NCBI RefSeq assembly: GCF_000241465.1
Contig: NZ_JH584235.1
Coordinates: 3,352,385 to 3,406,464, forward strand
Origin: Sphingomonas echinoides ATCC 14820
Lineage (GTDB): Bacteria; Pseudomonadota; Alphaproteobacteria; Sphingomonadales; Sphingomonadaceae
Direction of reading: 5' to 3'
DNA: 54,080 nt
In this document: in pieces, positions 19,183 to 26,826 of the stretch
Layout of the letters: each line of letters opens with the position of its first letter
How positions within the stretch are numbered: the stretch's first letter is position 1
The notes under the pieces: generated by a model
Database searches by the model: none
What the model saw: only the letters and a program-made list of their open reading frames with translations
What the model was told of the DNA's origin: nothing
Made by a program: the position numbers and the translations under genes

Positions 19183-20132
19183 GCGGCGTGAGCGCCAAAC
19201 AGTTTCTGGACGGACAGTGCGACCCTCAGATTGTGTGCGACTGCGCGCGCGACCGGAGCGGGAAAAGCATTCCCGACCTGACGGTAGGACGTGGTCTTAC
19301 CGCCGTGGAACTGCCAGCTATCCGGAAAGCCTTGGAGACGCGCAACCATCCGCACGGTCAATCGCGGCATGCCAACGAAATCGGGTTCGGGTGCCGCCTC
19401 GGCCAGGCTCTTGCCCTCCACGCCAAGCGAGGCCCATGCCTTGCGTGCCCGCGTTGGCCCCAAATCGGGGCCGCCATGTTTTTTAGACCCGCCAACGATC
19501 GTCGGCGCAATTTCATTGGCCCGATCCGCCCAGGCATTCGCCCCGCGCCAGCCATTGGCCCCCATAAGATCGCGCAGCGTCTGCCCCACCGTCGGTGGAT
19601 TGTGAGGCTGTACTGTCGGCCAATCAAACAGATCAGTTAGATCTTTTCGGACTGCTACGATCACCACGCGTGGACGCAATTGCGGCACACCAAAGTCTGA
19701 AGCATTCAGCAGGCGCCAATCAGTGTGATAGCCGAGCAGGTGGAGCTGTTTTTTCAAAAAAGCGCGGTAATCGTCGAACACCGCCGACAGGAAGCCACGC
19801 ACGTTTTCGATCATCACCGCCTTTGGCCGGATTTCGTCGATCAAGCGGAGGGCTGCGGGAAACAGATTGCGTTCATCCAGATCGCCCAATTGCTTGCCGG
19901 CCACCGAAAAGGGCGGGCAGGGCAGCCCGGCTGCAAACAGATCGATCCCCTTATAGGGGCGCCCGTCAAATTCCTGCATGTCGCGAGCAAACACGTTCCA
20001 GCTCGGGCGGTTAAGCTCCAGCGTCTTGGCGAAATCTCGCTCAATCTCAACCAGCGCCTCATGCCGAAAACCGGCTTGTTCAAGACCAATCGCTTGGCCG
20101 CCGGCACCGGCGCAAAATTCAATGGAATGCAT
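19179..20132 (-). CDS. DNA (cytosine-5) methyltransferase, partner of the NaeI-type nuclease
   Basis: A 317-residue C5-methyltransferase: motif I EFCAGAGGQAIGLEQAG, catalytic Cys72 in GLPCPPFSVAGK (motif IV), ENV (109-111, motif VI), QLRPRV (150-155, motif VIII), a short target-recognition region (about 180-250), and RQVGNAFP (motif X). It would protect the host from the downstream nuclease. It is transcribed first, with the nuclease ATG overlapping its stop. The two genes look less GC-rich than the flanking nrdB and PRISE genes, which suggests acquisition by transfer. No controller (C) protein gene is present. Confidence 0.93.
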   Translation of the reverse strand: MHSIEFCAGAGGQAIGLEQAGFRHEALVEIERDFAKTLELNRPSWNVFARDMQEFDGRPYKGIDLFAAGLPCPPFSVAGKQLGDLDERNLFPAALRLIDEIRPKAVMIENVRGFLSAVFDDYRAFLKKQLHLLGYHTDWRLLNASDFGVPQLRPRVVIVAVRKDLTDLFDWPTVQPHNPPTVGQTLRDLMGANGWRGANAWADRANEIAPTIVGGSKKHGGPDLGPTRARKAWASLGVEGKSLAEAAPEPDFVGMPRLTVRMVARLQGFPDSWQFHGGKTTSYRQVGNAFPAPVARAVAHNLRVALSVQKLFGAHAA

Positions 20133-20166
20133 GTTGGGCGGCTCTTACTTGGCAACGGCTGAGGAA

Positions 20167-20195
20167 AGCTTATGTTCTTCTTATGTTCAGGTCAA
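20167..20195 (-). promoter_or_regulatory. Promoter of the restriction-modification operon
   Basis: Reading leftward, TTGACC (20195-20190) and TAAGCT (20172-20167) are separated by exactly 17 bases and stand 35 bases before the methyltransferase ATG. The spacer and -10 carry the direct repeat CTTATGTTC (plus-strand orientation, two copies 11 bases apart at 20169-20188), and an imperfect palindrome around AAGCTT lies just upstream (20199-20213). These are plausible operator sites. Confidence 0.6.
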
Positions 20196-20265
20196 CCTCG
20201 ATAAGCTTTGTCGAGCCTCCTGCAGGTTGATGCGGGATTGGCAGTGAGCCGATCCCGCACCTAAG

Positions 20266-21330
20266 TCATTCCGCCGCCACGCCAGCCCGCGAGAACATAT
20301 CCCCGCCTTCGCCCGCATCCTCATTCGCCACGGCAGCGCCAGCCCCGACCTTCGCCTTCTGGCGCTTGTCGAAACCTTCCCACACTTCGTTCCAGTTGCC
20401 GCGCGTTGCGGCCTTGGAATATTCGGTGGCGCGCTGTTCGAAGAAGTTGGCGTGCTCCACGCCGTTGAGCATCGGCGCGAGCCAGGGGAGGGGGTGTTCG
20501 TCGATCATGTAGATCGGCTTCATGCCCAATTGCCCCAGCCGCCAATCGGCGATGTAGCGGATGTACTTCTTGATCTCCTTGGGCGTCATGCCGTTGACCG
20601 GGCCCATTTCGAAGGCGAGGTCGATGAAGCTGTCCTCCAGCCGAACGGTGTGCTGGCACATGTCCATAATGTCGCTGCGCACCGATTTGGTCAGGCAGTC
20701 GCGCTCCTTGGTGAAGGTGTGGAACAGCTTGATGATGCCCTCGCAATGCAGCGATTCATCGCGGATCGACCAGGTGACGATCTGCCCCATGCCCTTCATC
20801 TTGTTGAAGCGCGGGAAGTTCATCAGCATAGCGAAGCTGGCGAACAGCTGCAGCCCCTCGGTAAAGCCGCCGAACATGGCGAGCGTCTTGGCGATGTCCT
20901 CGTCCGAATCGACGCCGAAGGTCTGCAGATAATCATGCTTGTCCTTCATCTCGCTATATTCGAGGAAGGCGCCATATTCGCTCTCGGGCATGCCGATCGT
21001 GTCGAGCAAATGGCTGTAGGCGGCGATGTGCACCGTCTCCATGTTGCTGAACGCCGCCAGCATCATCTTGATCTCGGTCGGCTTGAAGATGCGGCCATAT
21101 TTCTCGTGATAGCAATCCTGCACCTCGACATCGGCCTGGGTGAAGAAGCGGAAGATCTGCGTCAGCAAATTGCGCTCATGGTCGCTGAGCTTCTGCGCCC
21201 AGTCGCGGCAATCCTCGCCCAGCGGCACTTCCTCGGGCATCCAGTGGATTTGCTGCTGGCGCTTCCAGAAATCGAACGCCCAGGGGTATTCGAACGGCTT
21301 ATACTGCTTGCGGGCTTCGGTGAGGGACAT
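20266..21330 (-). CDS. nrdB: Ribonucleoside-diphosphate reductase class I, beta subunit
   Basis: Supplies the radical for deoxyribonucleotide synthesis. The 354-residue ferritin-like protein shows the di-iron ligands Asp67, Glu98 and His101 (METVHIAAY), Glu158 (FTEGLQLF), Glu192 and His195 (RDESLHCEG). The radical-site Tyr105 stands four residues after the first His, as in E. coli Tyr122. The conserved C-terminal tail that docks into NrdA is replaced by GDMFSRAGVAAE. There is no N-terminal ATP-cone. It is separated by four bases from an upstream membrane-protein gene, while nrdA lies 1.6 kb upstream. Confidence 0.97.
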   Translation of the reverse strand: MSLTEARKQYKPFEYPWAFDFWKRQQQIHWMPEEVPLGEDCRDWAQKLSDHERNLLTQIFRFFTQADVEVQDCYHEKYGRIFKPTEIKMMLAAFSNMETVHIAAYSHLLDTIGMPESEYGAFLEYSEMKDKHDYLQTFGVDSDEDIAKTLAMFGGFTEGLQLFASFAMLMNFPRFNKMKGMGQIVTWSIRDESLHCEGIIKLFHTFTKERDCLTKSVRSDIMDMCQHTVRLEDSFIDLAFEMGPVNGMTPKEIKKYIRYIADWRLGQLGMKPIYMIDEHPLPWLAPMLNGVEHANFFEQRATEYSKAATRGNWNEVWEGFDKRQKAKVGAGAAVANEDAGEGGDMFSRAGVAAE

Positions 21331-21334
21331 GGGG

Positions 21335-21718
21335 TTACGCCTTTGTTGGAAATATGCGGAGTTCGAAAAGGAAGATGAGCAGGCCGATCAGGATGAAGCC
21401 GATGCCGATGACGCGCTTCGCGGTGCGGTCCGAGGCGCTTGTGGGTTCGATAATCATCACTAGCCCGAAGACGACAAGCCAGAGCTTCGAGATGAGCTCG
21501 GACCAAGCCGGCGGGGTTACGCCGAGCACTGCCTTGGCGACCAGATTGGTCATGACCAGACCAAAGAACAGCGCGATCACGAGGACGATCAGCGTGCGCA
21601 CCGACAGCGGAGTCAGGTCGGCTGCTGTGCTTCTGACCCTGCGCCGCATGATCTCGACGAGCGCCGCCGTAAGCCCGGCGAGCAGCGCCGACCAAGCAAG
21701 ATATGTGGCGCTACTCAC
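21335..21718 (-). CDS. Small integral membrane protein, unknown function
   Basis: About 127 residues with four hydrophobic segments (YLAWSALLAGLTAALVEI; LSVRTLIVLVIALFFGLVM; LWLVVFGLVMII; GIGFILIGLLIFLFEL). I do not recognise a family. The GTG at 21718 overlaps the stop of the upstream gene (GTGA), the usual arrangement for a coupled pair; an in-frame ATG seven codons earlier (21739) is also possible. It ends four bases before nrdB, so the three genes probably form an operon. Confidence 0.7.
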   Translation of the reverse strand: MSSATYLAWSALLAGLTAALVEIMRRRVRSTAADLTPLSVRTLIVLVIALFFGLVMTNLVAKAVLGVTPPAWSELISKLWLVVFGLVMIIEPTSASDRTAKRVIGIGFILIGLLIFLFELRIFPTKA

Positions 21719-21981
21719 GCCGCCAGACTCCACCGCCACATCGCGGTCGCGGACATGGCGAGCGCGGCACCGAGCGCCAGGCCCATCGTGCCGATCATGC
21801 GGAAGGCATAGACGCGGCCCTCGCTCCCTGGACGCAGAAGCGCGAGCAGCAGCGCAAGGCCGATCGCGGTGAACAGTGCCGAGACGGCATACATGATGGC
21901 GATCGACGCAGTCACCGGCGGGTCCGCCGCTTGATATGGGCGGTGCGTGTGCGCGATGATCGGATCATACAATCCTCCTTG
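21715..21981 (-). CDS. Small two-helix membrane protein, unknown function
   Basis: About 88 residues with two hydrophobic segments (IAIMYAVSALFTAIGLALLLALL and MIGTMGLALGAALAMSATAMW) joined by a basic loop with RPGSEGRVYAF. No family recognised. The start at 21981 is uncertain: a good AAGGAGG lies a few codons inside the frame and does not serve an in-frame ATG at proper distance. It is divergent from the DUF2171 gene and overlaps the next gene by four bases. Confidence 0.6.
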   Translation of the reverse strand, partial: QGGLYDPIIAHTHRPYQAADPPVTASIAIMYAVSALFTAIGLALLLALLRPGSEGRVYAFRMIGTMGLALGAALAMSATAMWRWSLAA

Positions 21982-22039
21982 CATCCAAAGCGCTAGGCGT
22001 GCGTTGGAGACTCGCAACCGTAACGAAGGAGCTACCCAA

Positions 22040-22300
22040 ATGGTCGACGCATCGCAAATCAAGGAACATGCCGAAGTCATCGGCGCCGATGGCGTCCATG
22101 TCGGCACGGTCGACCACGTCCAGGGCGGCCGCATCAAGCTGACCAAGAAGGATTCGGGCGCGCTGATCAACGAAGGGCATAGCGCACATGAGGGGCATCA
22201 CCACTTCATCTCGCTCGGCCTGGTCGCCGATGTCGAGAACGGCGTCGTCCGCCTGAGCGCGAACGCCGACGTCGCCGTGACGTTCGAAGAAGAGAAGTAA
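22040..22300 (+). CDS. DUF2171 family protein
   Basis: An 86-residue soluble protein of the DUF2171 pattern: MVDASQIKEHAEVIGADGVHVG at the start, GRIKLTKKDS in the middle, HHHFISLGLVADVE and a C-terminal strand. The fold resembles a PRC-barrel. AAGGAG stands eight bases before the ATG. Function is unknown; DUF2171 genes often appear among general stress genes. Confidence 0.9.
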   Translation: MVDASQIKEHAEVIGADGVHVGTVDHVQGGRIKLTKKDSGALINEGHSAHEGHHHFISLGLVADVENGVVRLSANADVAVTFEEEK

Positions 22301-22308
22301 GTCAGACT

Positions 22309-22430
22309 CCCTCTCCCCTTGTGGGAGAGGAGTTTCGGGTCGGTCATGCCCCCGGCATGACCTGAACAGCGCGGGGCGCTGTTCCCCCTAAACTGGGCCC
22401 GCGCCGCAGGCGTGGTAGGGTGAGGGGGCT
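22309..22430. repeat. Palindromic repeat cluster (family C) left of the DUF559 gene
   Basis: Three successive hairpins: CCCTCTCCCCTTGTGGGAG... at 22309-22331, GGTCATGCC/GGCATGACC at 22342-22362, and AACAGCGC/GCGCTGTT at 22365-22383, followed by a GGTAGGGTGAGGGGG end motif at 22413-22427. The first and last motifs recur in inverted orientation at 22821-22957. It starts nine bases after the DUF2171 stop and ends at the stop of the minus-strand DUF559 gene, so it can act as a bidirectional terminator. Confidence 0.85.
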
Positions 22431-22432
22431 GC

Positions 22433-22831
22433 TCAGGCATGAGTGGCCCCTTTCAGCGTGTGGGGCAGGTGATCCGCGATCGCCGCGATGACGCCGTCGA
22501 TATTGGTCATGACGTCATTGTTCCAGAAACGCAGCACGCGGTAGCCCTCGGCTTCGATAAAGCGCGTGCGCGCCTTGTCCGAGGTCGCGCTGTGCGCATG
22601 GGTGGCGCCGTCAATCTCGATCACCAGCCGTGCGGCGTGCGAACAGAAATCGGCATGATACGGGCCGAGCGGCACCTGGAAGCGGAACTTCGCCTCCGGA
22701 AAAGCAGAACGAAGCGCGCGGCGCATGTGCTTTTCGGGCTCGGTTGCGTTGCGGCGAAGGTCGCGTGAACGGAAGGGCGTCAGCGCGGGCAACAGCTGGC
22801 GCTTGGTCAGGCCGTCCGCATTCCCCCTCAC
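22433..22831 (-). CDS. DUF559 (Vsr/endonuclease-fold) protein embedded in repeats
   Basis: About 132 residues. The core LRRNATEPEKHMRRALRSA, KFRFQVPLGPYHADFCSHAARLVIEIDGATH and LRFWNNDVMTN is the DUF559 signature, a restriction-endonuclease-like fold related to Vsr; the D-(x)-E-I-D and N-D-V residues are the likely metal site. The frame continues upstream through the palindromic repeat and into nrdA, but that part is translated repeat sequence. The best start is GTG at 22831, itself inside the repeat. Substrate and partner are unknown. Both flanks are family C repeats (22309-22430 and 22821-22957). Confidence 0.8.
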   Translation of the reverse strand: MRGNADGLTKRQLLPALTPFRSRDLRRNATEPEKHMRRALRSAFPEAKFRFQVPLGPYHADFCSHAARLVIEIDGATHAHSATSDKARTRFIEAEGYRVLRFWNNDVMTNIDGVIAAIADHLPHTLKGATHA

Positions 22832-22957
22832 CCTTCCCACCCGCCTTGCGGGCGGGCCCCTTCCCTCTCCCACAAGGGGAGAGGGAGTTGGACTCTCATT
22901 TCCCTCTCCCCTTGTGGGAGAGGGAGGGAGGCCCGCAGGGCCGGAAGGGTGAGGGGG
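22821..22957. repeat. Large inverted palindromic repeat (family C) right of the DUF559 gene
   Basis: Two copies of the same unit face each other: CCCCCTCACCCTTCC ... CCCTCTCCCACAAGGGGAG on the left, and CCCTCTCCCCTTGTGGGAG ... GGAAGGGTGAGGGGG on the right. The arms are about 60 bases each. It lies between the nrdA stop and the DUF559 gene and covers the probable start codon of the latter. Confidence 0.88.
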
Positions 22958-22973
22958 ATTTACGCGAGACACC

Positions 22974-24905
22974 TCACTGGCACGCCAGGCATTCATCGTA
23001 ATCGGTCGTCGCAAATTCATATTGCGGCTTTTCGATCGTGTTGTCGGCCTCGACCCCGCCCGCGAAACCGGCGCGCTGCACCGATTTGGAGCGGAGATAG
23101 TAAAGCGACTTGATGCCCAATTCCCACGCGCGGAAGTGCAGCATCAGCAGATCCCACTTCTCGACATCGGCCGGGATGAACAGGTTGAGGCTGGTCGACT
23201 GGTCAATGAACGGCGTGCGATCGGCCTGCAGCTCGATCAGCCAGCGCTGGTCGATCTCGAAGCTGGTCTTGAAGCAATCCTTCTCCTCCTGGTCGAGGAA
23301 GTCGAGATGTTGCACCGATCCGCCTTGCTCGAGGATCGAATTCCACACCGCATCGCTGTTCTTCGATTTCTCGTTGAGCAGCTTTTCGAGATAGGGGTTC
23401 TTGATCGAGAAGGAGCCCGACAGCGTCTTGTGGGTGTAGATATTGGCGGGGATCGGCTCGATGCACGCCGACGTACCGCCGCAAATGATGCTGATCGACG
23501 CGGTCGGCGCGATCGCCATCTTGCAGCTGAAACGCTCCATCACGCCCATGTCGGCGGCGTCGGGGCAGGGCCCGCGCTCGGTCGCCAAATGCATCGAGGC
23601 TTCGTCGACCTGCGCCTTGATGTGCTTGAACATGCGCAGGTTCCACGATTTGGCCATCGCGCCTTCGAACGGCAGCCCGCGCGCCTGCAGGAAGGAGTGG
23701 AAGCCCATCACGCCCAGGCCGACCGAGCGCTCGCGCATCGCCGAATAGGCCGCGCGCTCCATGCCCGGCTCGGCACGGTCGATGAAATCCTGCAGGACGT
23801 TGTCGAGGAAGCGCATCACGTCCTCGATAAAGCCCTTCTCGTCCTTCCACTGGTCCCAGGTTTCCAGGTTGAGCGACGACAGGCAGCACACAGCGGTGCG
23901 TTCGTGACCAAGATGATCCTTGCCCGTCGGCAGCGTGATTTCGCTGCACAGGTTCGAGGTCGAGACCTTGAGCCCGAGGTCGCGGTGATGCTTGGGCATG
24001 CCCTTGTTCACATGGTCAGCGAAGACGATGTACGGCTCGCCGGTGGCAAGGCGGGTTTCGACCAGCTTCTGGAACAGGCTGCGCGCATCGACGGTGGCGC
24101 GCGCCGAGCCATCCTTGGGGCTGGTCAGCGTCCATTCGCTGCCGCTGCGCACCGCTTCCATGAACGCGTCGGTGATCAGCACGCCGTGGTGCAGGTTGAG
24201 CGCCTTGCGGTTGAAATCGCCCGAGGGTTTGCGGATTTCGAGGAATTCCTCGATCTCGGGATGCGACACGTCGAGATAGCAGGCGGCCGAGCCACGGCGC
24301 AGCGAGCCTTGGCTGATGGCGAGCGTCAGCGAATCCATCACGCGCACGAACGGAATGATGCCGCTGGTCTTGCCGTTGAGGCCGACCGGCTCGCCAATGC
24401 CGCGGACATTGCCCCAATAGGTGCCGATGCCGCCGCCGCGCGACGCCAGCCAGACATTCTCGTTCCAGGTGTCGACGATGCCGCCCAGGCTGTCGGGCAC
24501 CGAATTGAGGAAGCACGAGATCGGCAAGCCGCGCCCGGTGCCGCCATTGGACAGAACCGGGGTCGCCGGCATGAACCACAGCCGCGAGATATAGCCGTAC
24601 AGGCGCTGGGCATGGGCGGCGTCATCGGCATAAGCCGAGGCCACGCGCACGAACAGATCCTGGAAATTTTCGCCGGGCAGCAGATAGCGGTCGCGCAGCG
24701 TGTCCTTGCCGAAATCGGTGAGCAATGCGTCGCGCGAATGGTCGACCTCGACCGGATAGAGCTGCGCCTTCACTTCCTTGGAATCACCGCGCGCGGAGAG
24801 CTTGCGCTGGGCGCCGCTGGTGTCTTCGACTGGAGCGCTTGCCAGTGCCTCAATTGCGTCCGTAGCCATGTCCGTACTCGCTTCCCCGGTATTCCGAAAA
24901 TCCAT
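22974..24905 (-). CDS. nrdA: Ribonucleoside-diphosphate reductase class I, alpha subunit (no ATP-cone)
   Basis: Reduces ribonucleoside diphosphates. From the ATG at 24905 the protein has 643 residues. It shows Cys131 (LPISCFLNS), the active-site loop Asn318-Cys320-Glu322 (TSNLCSEIT), the second redox Cys near 341 (VCCLSS), the radical-transfer pair in SLYYLRSKS, and the C-terminal shuttle CLACQ. The N-terminal ATP-cone (about 90 residues) of E. coli NrdA is missing: the protein goes from a short linker straight into DALLTDFGKDTLRDRYLLPGE. The frame is open a further 56 codons upstream, but that part matches nothing. It is separated from nrdB by 1.6 kb, so the subunits are not in one simple operon. 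Confidence 0.96.
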   Translation of the reverse strand: MDFRNTGEASTDMATDAIEALASAPVEDTSGAQRKLSARGDSKEVKAQLYPVEVDHSRDALLTDFGKDTLRDRYLLPGENFQDLFVRVASAYADDAAHAQRLYGYISRLWFMPATPVLSNGGTGRGLPISCFLNSVPDSLGGIVDTWNENVWLASRGGGIGTYWGNVRGIGEPVGLNGKTSGIIPFVRVMDSLTLAISQGSLRRGSAACYLDVSHPEIEEFLEIRKPSGDFNRKALNLHHGVLITDAFMEAVRSGSEWTLTSPKDGSARATVDARSLFQKLVETRLATGEPYIVFADHVNKGMPKHHRDLGLKVSTSNLCSEITLPTGKDHLGHERTAVCCLSSLNLETWDQWKDEKGFIEDVMRFLDNVLQDFIDRAEPGMERAAYSAMRERSVGLGVMGFHSFLQARGLPFEGAMAKSWNLRMFKHIKAQVDEASMHLATERGPCPDAADMGVMERFSCKMAIAPTASISIICGGTSACIEPIPANIYTHKTLSGSFSIKNPYLEKLLNEKSKNSDAVWNSILEQGGSVQHLDFLDQEEKDCFKTSFEIDQRWLIELQADRTPFIDQSTSLNLFIPADVEKWDLLMLHFRAWELGIKSLYYLRSKSVQRAGFAGGVEADNTIEKPQYEFATTDYDECLACQ

Positions 24906-25307
24906 CTGCCGCGTCCCTGCCAACTCGTTCAAAACTCTGCGATCAGGGTCAGCCGCGTTCCCGATCCGTTCGAATCGGCGGGCGAACCCCAATACTACCA
25001 TGTCGCGGGCGACCTGCGAGAACAAAAGTAGACCTGTGCCATGCGTGCAACACGGGTCGGGCCGTCTCCGCAATATGGGGTTGCGGCTTGTATTCTACCA
25101 GCTCTTGGGTTCGCCCCCGAACTCAACCCCTACAGATTGTGCCGGATCACGCGAGCACGCAATACCGTAAATGACGAATTAAAGACTCCGTTCGTCGCTA
25201 TTTTGAGTCGGTTCGCAGCAGGGCCGTTCCGGTCCTACCGCGCGACGCGCGGTCAAAGCTGGCCTTGCCGAAAGGCAAGAGACCGAAGCGGGAACGTGAC
25301 AATTTTT
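24906..25307 (-). promoter_or_regulatory. nrdA upstream region with candidate NrdR boxes
   Basis: 402 bases without a gene between nrdA and the sensor kinase (both minus strand). Two semi-palindromic sites share a CNCAATMTG half: CCGCAATATGGGGTTGCGG at 25068-25086 (plus strand) and GCACAATCTGTAGGGG on the minus strand (25142-25127). They resemble NrdR boxes, which occur in pairs upstream of nrd genes, but their centres are nearly 60 bases apart rather than the usual about 31. The rest of the stretch shows no gene; a T-rich TTTTTTC near 25300 follows the kinase stop region. Confidence 0.4.
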
Positions 25308-26681
25308 TCAGACGTTGGCGGATGGTGCCGTCGGCAGCGTAACGATCGCGGCGAGGCCACCGAGCGATGCCGATTCGAGTGTCAGCGTTCCGCCATAGAG
25401 CATGGCCAGTTCGCTCGCGATCGAAAGGCCAAAGCCGTGGCCGTCGCCGCGTTCGTCGAGGCGTTGGCCCGCCGCGAGCGCGGCGGCGCGGGCTTCCGGC
25501 GGGATGCCCGCGCCATCATCCTCTACGCTCAGCCGTACGAATCGGCCCTCAGCGGTGCGCGCGGCGGTGACCGCGATGCGGCCGGCCGCCCAGCGCCAGC
25601 CATTGTCGAGCAAATTGCCGAGCAGCTCGTCCAGATCCTGGCGATCGACCGCGACGGTCAAGGCCGGGTCGATCGTAACAGCCGCCGTGACTGGCCGATC
25701 GGCATGAATGCGCGCCAGCGCGTCGGCCAGATCGGCCAGTACCGGAGCGAGTGAGGTCGCCACCCGCATCGCCCCGCCGGGGGTCGCAGCGCGCGCGCGA
25801 CCGAGATGGTGGCGGACCGCGCGATCGATGCGGGCGACTTGCGCGCGCAGTGCGCCATCGGGGTCATGCGGCGGCAGCGCGAGCGCGAGCGTGGCGAGCG
25901 GCGTCTTCAGCCCGTGCGCGAGGTTGGCGACATGGCCGCGCGCATTGGCGAGCGCGGCGGCATTTTCGGCGAGCAGCGCGTTGATCTCGTGGGCGAGCGG
26001 CGCGAGCTCGGTCGGCTGCGTGTCGGGCAGAGCGGTTGCGGCACCGCTGCGGATCGCGGCGAGGCTCTCGCGCATCTTGGCGAGCGGGCGCAGGCCGATG
26101 CGGAGCTGAACCAGCGTGGCGACCGCGAGCGCGCCACCGAGCAGCAGCAGCGACCCGAGCAACGGCACCATCGCCGCACGCAAGGGACGATCGACGATCG
26201 CGCGCGGGGCAGAGGCGGTGATGCGCACCGGCCCGCCGGGCGTGGCCAGCGTAAGACTGCGCGCGTGGCGCGGCCCGTGGCGATCGCGCCAGTCGAGCGC
26301 ACGGACGTGGGCATCGCGCCGCTCGGCCAAGGCGGGCGGGTCAAAGCGTGGACCGGGGGGCGGGTGCATCGCGTCGAGATCGGGCGGAGCAGGGGAGGCG
26401 ATGGTCTTGCCCTGCGCATCGATCCGCCAGCCCCAGCCGCCGTGCGGGTCGTCATAGGGCGCGGCCAGCACCAGGCGGCCACGCTCGACCGAGCCGTCGG
26501 GCCGTATCGCCTGCGCCAGCACCGCGATTTGCGCGTCGAGGCGTTGGTCAAGCCCGTGCATCACGAAGCGATCGAGCACGGTCCCGATGGCAAAGGCGGC
26601 AAAGGCCAGCGCGGCAAGCGTGGCGAGCAGGGCGGTGACCAGCAAGCGGCCGTAGAGCGAGCGGGGGAGGAGGGTTCGCAT
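25308..26681 (-). CDS. Sensor histidine kinase (PhoQ/QseC-like)
   Basis: A 457-residue inner-membrane sensor: transmembrane helix (about 11-38), a periplasmic sensor domain of about 120 residues rich in His, Asp and Pro (HPPPGPRFDPP, DWRDRHGPRHARS), a second helix (about 172-192), HAMP, an H-box with His256 (NLAHGLKTPL, the PhoQ-type AHGLKTP), and a HATPase with N-box NLLDNGWRWA, G1 DDGAGIP and G2 GHGFGLSIA. The ATG at 26681 is chosen over an in-frame TTG six bases earlier. The acidic, His-rich sensor domain may bind a metal or other cation (inference). Its regulator lies upstream, separated by a palindromic repeat. Confidence 0.94.
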   Translation of the reverse strand: MRTLLPRSLYGRLLVTALLATLAALAFAAFAIGTVLDRFVMHGLDQRLDAQIAVLAQAIRPDGSVERGRLVLAAPYDDPHGGWGWRIDAQGKTIASPAPPDLDAMHPPPGPRFDPPALAERRDAHVRALDWRDRHGPRHARSLTLATPGGPVRITASAPRAIVDRPLRAAMVPLLGSLLLLGGALAVATLVQLRIGLRPLAKMRESLAAIRSGAATALPDTQPTELAPLAHEINALLAENAAALANARGHVANLAHGLKTPLATLALALPPHDPDGALRAQVARIDRAVRHHLGRARAATPGGAMRVATSLAPVLADLADALARIHADRPVTAAVTIDPALTVAVDRQDLDELLGNLLDNGWRWAAGRIAVTAARTAEGRFVRLSVEDDGAGIPPEARAAALAAGQRLDERGDGHGFGLSIASELAMLYGGTLTLESASLGGLAAIVTLPTAPSANV

Positions 26682-26696
26682 TACCAAGCCTTTATC

Positions 26697-26799
26697 CTTC
26701 CCCGGCGAAGGCCGGGGCCCAGTTGCGAGCGCATAAAAGGCGGGTGCTGCGCTCGGCTATTGGCCGGTTGCGACTGGGCCGCGGCCTTCGCCGGGGAAG
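26697..26799. repeat. Palindromic repeat (family B) between response regulator and kinase
   Basis: Arms 26697-26730 and 26768-26799 are almost perfect inverted copies sharing the core CCCCGGCGAAGGCCGGGG and the extension GCCCAGTTGCGA. The same core, in diverged form, flanks the GIY-YIG gene at 32041-32139. It lies in the intercistronic gap of the two-component operon and could lower kinase expression relative to the regulator. Confidence 0.88.
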
Positions 26800-26826
26800 C
26801 GTAAAAGAACGGGGCGGGAGGAAGCC

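Noticed and set aside
22832..23020. N-terminal extension of the DUF559 frame into nrdA
   Set aside because: The extension translates the palindromic repeat and overlaps the end of nrdA; the real start is probably at 22831.
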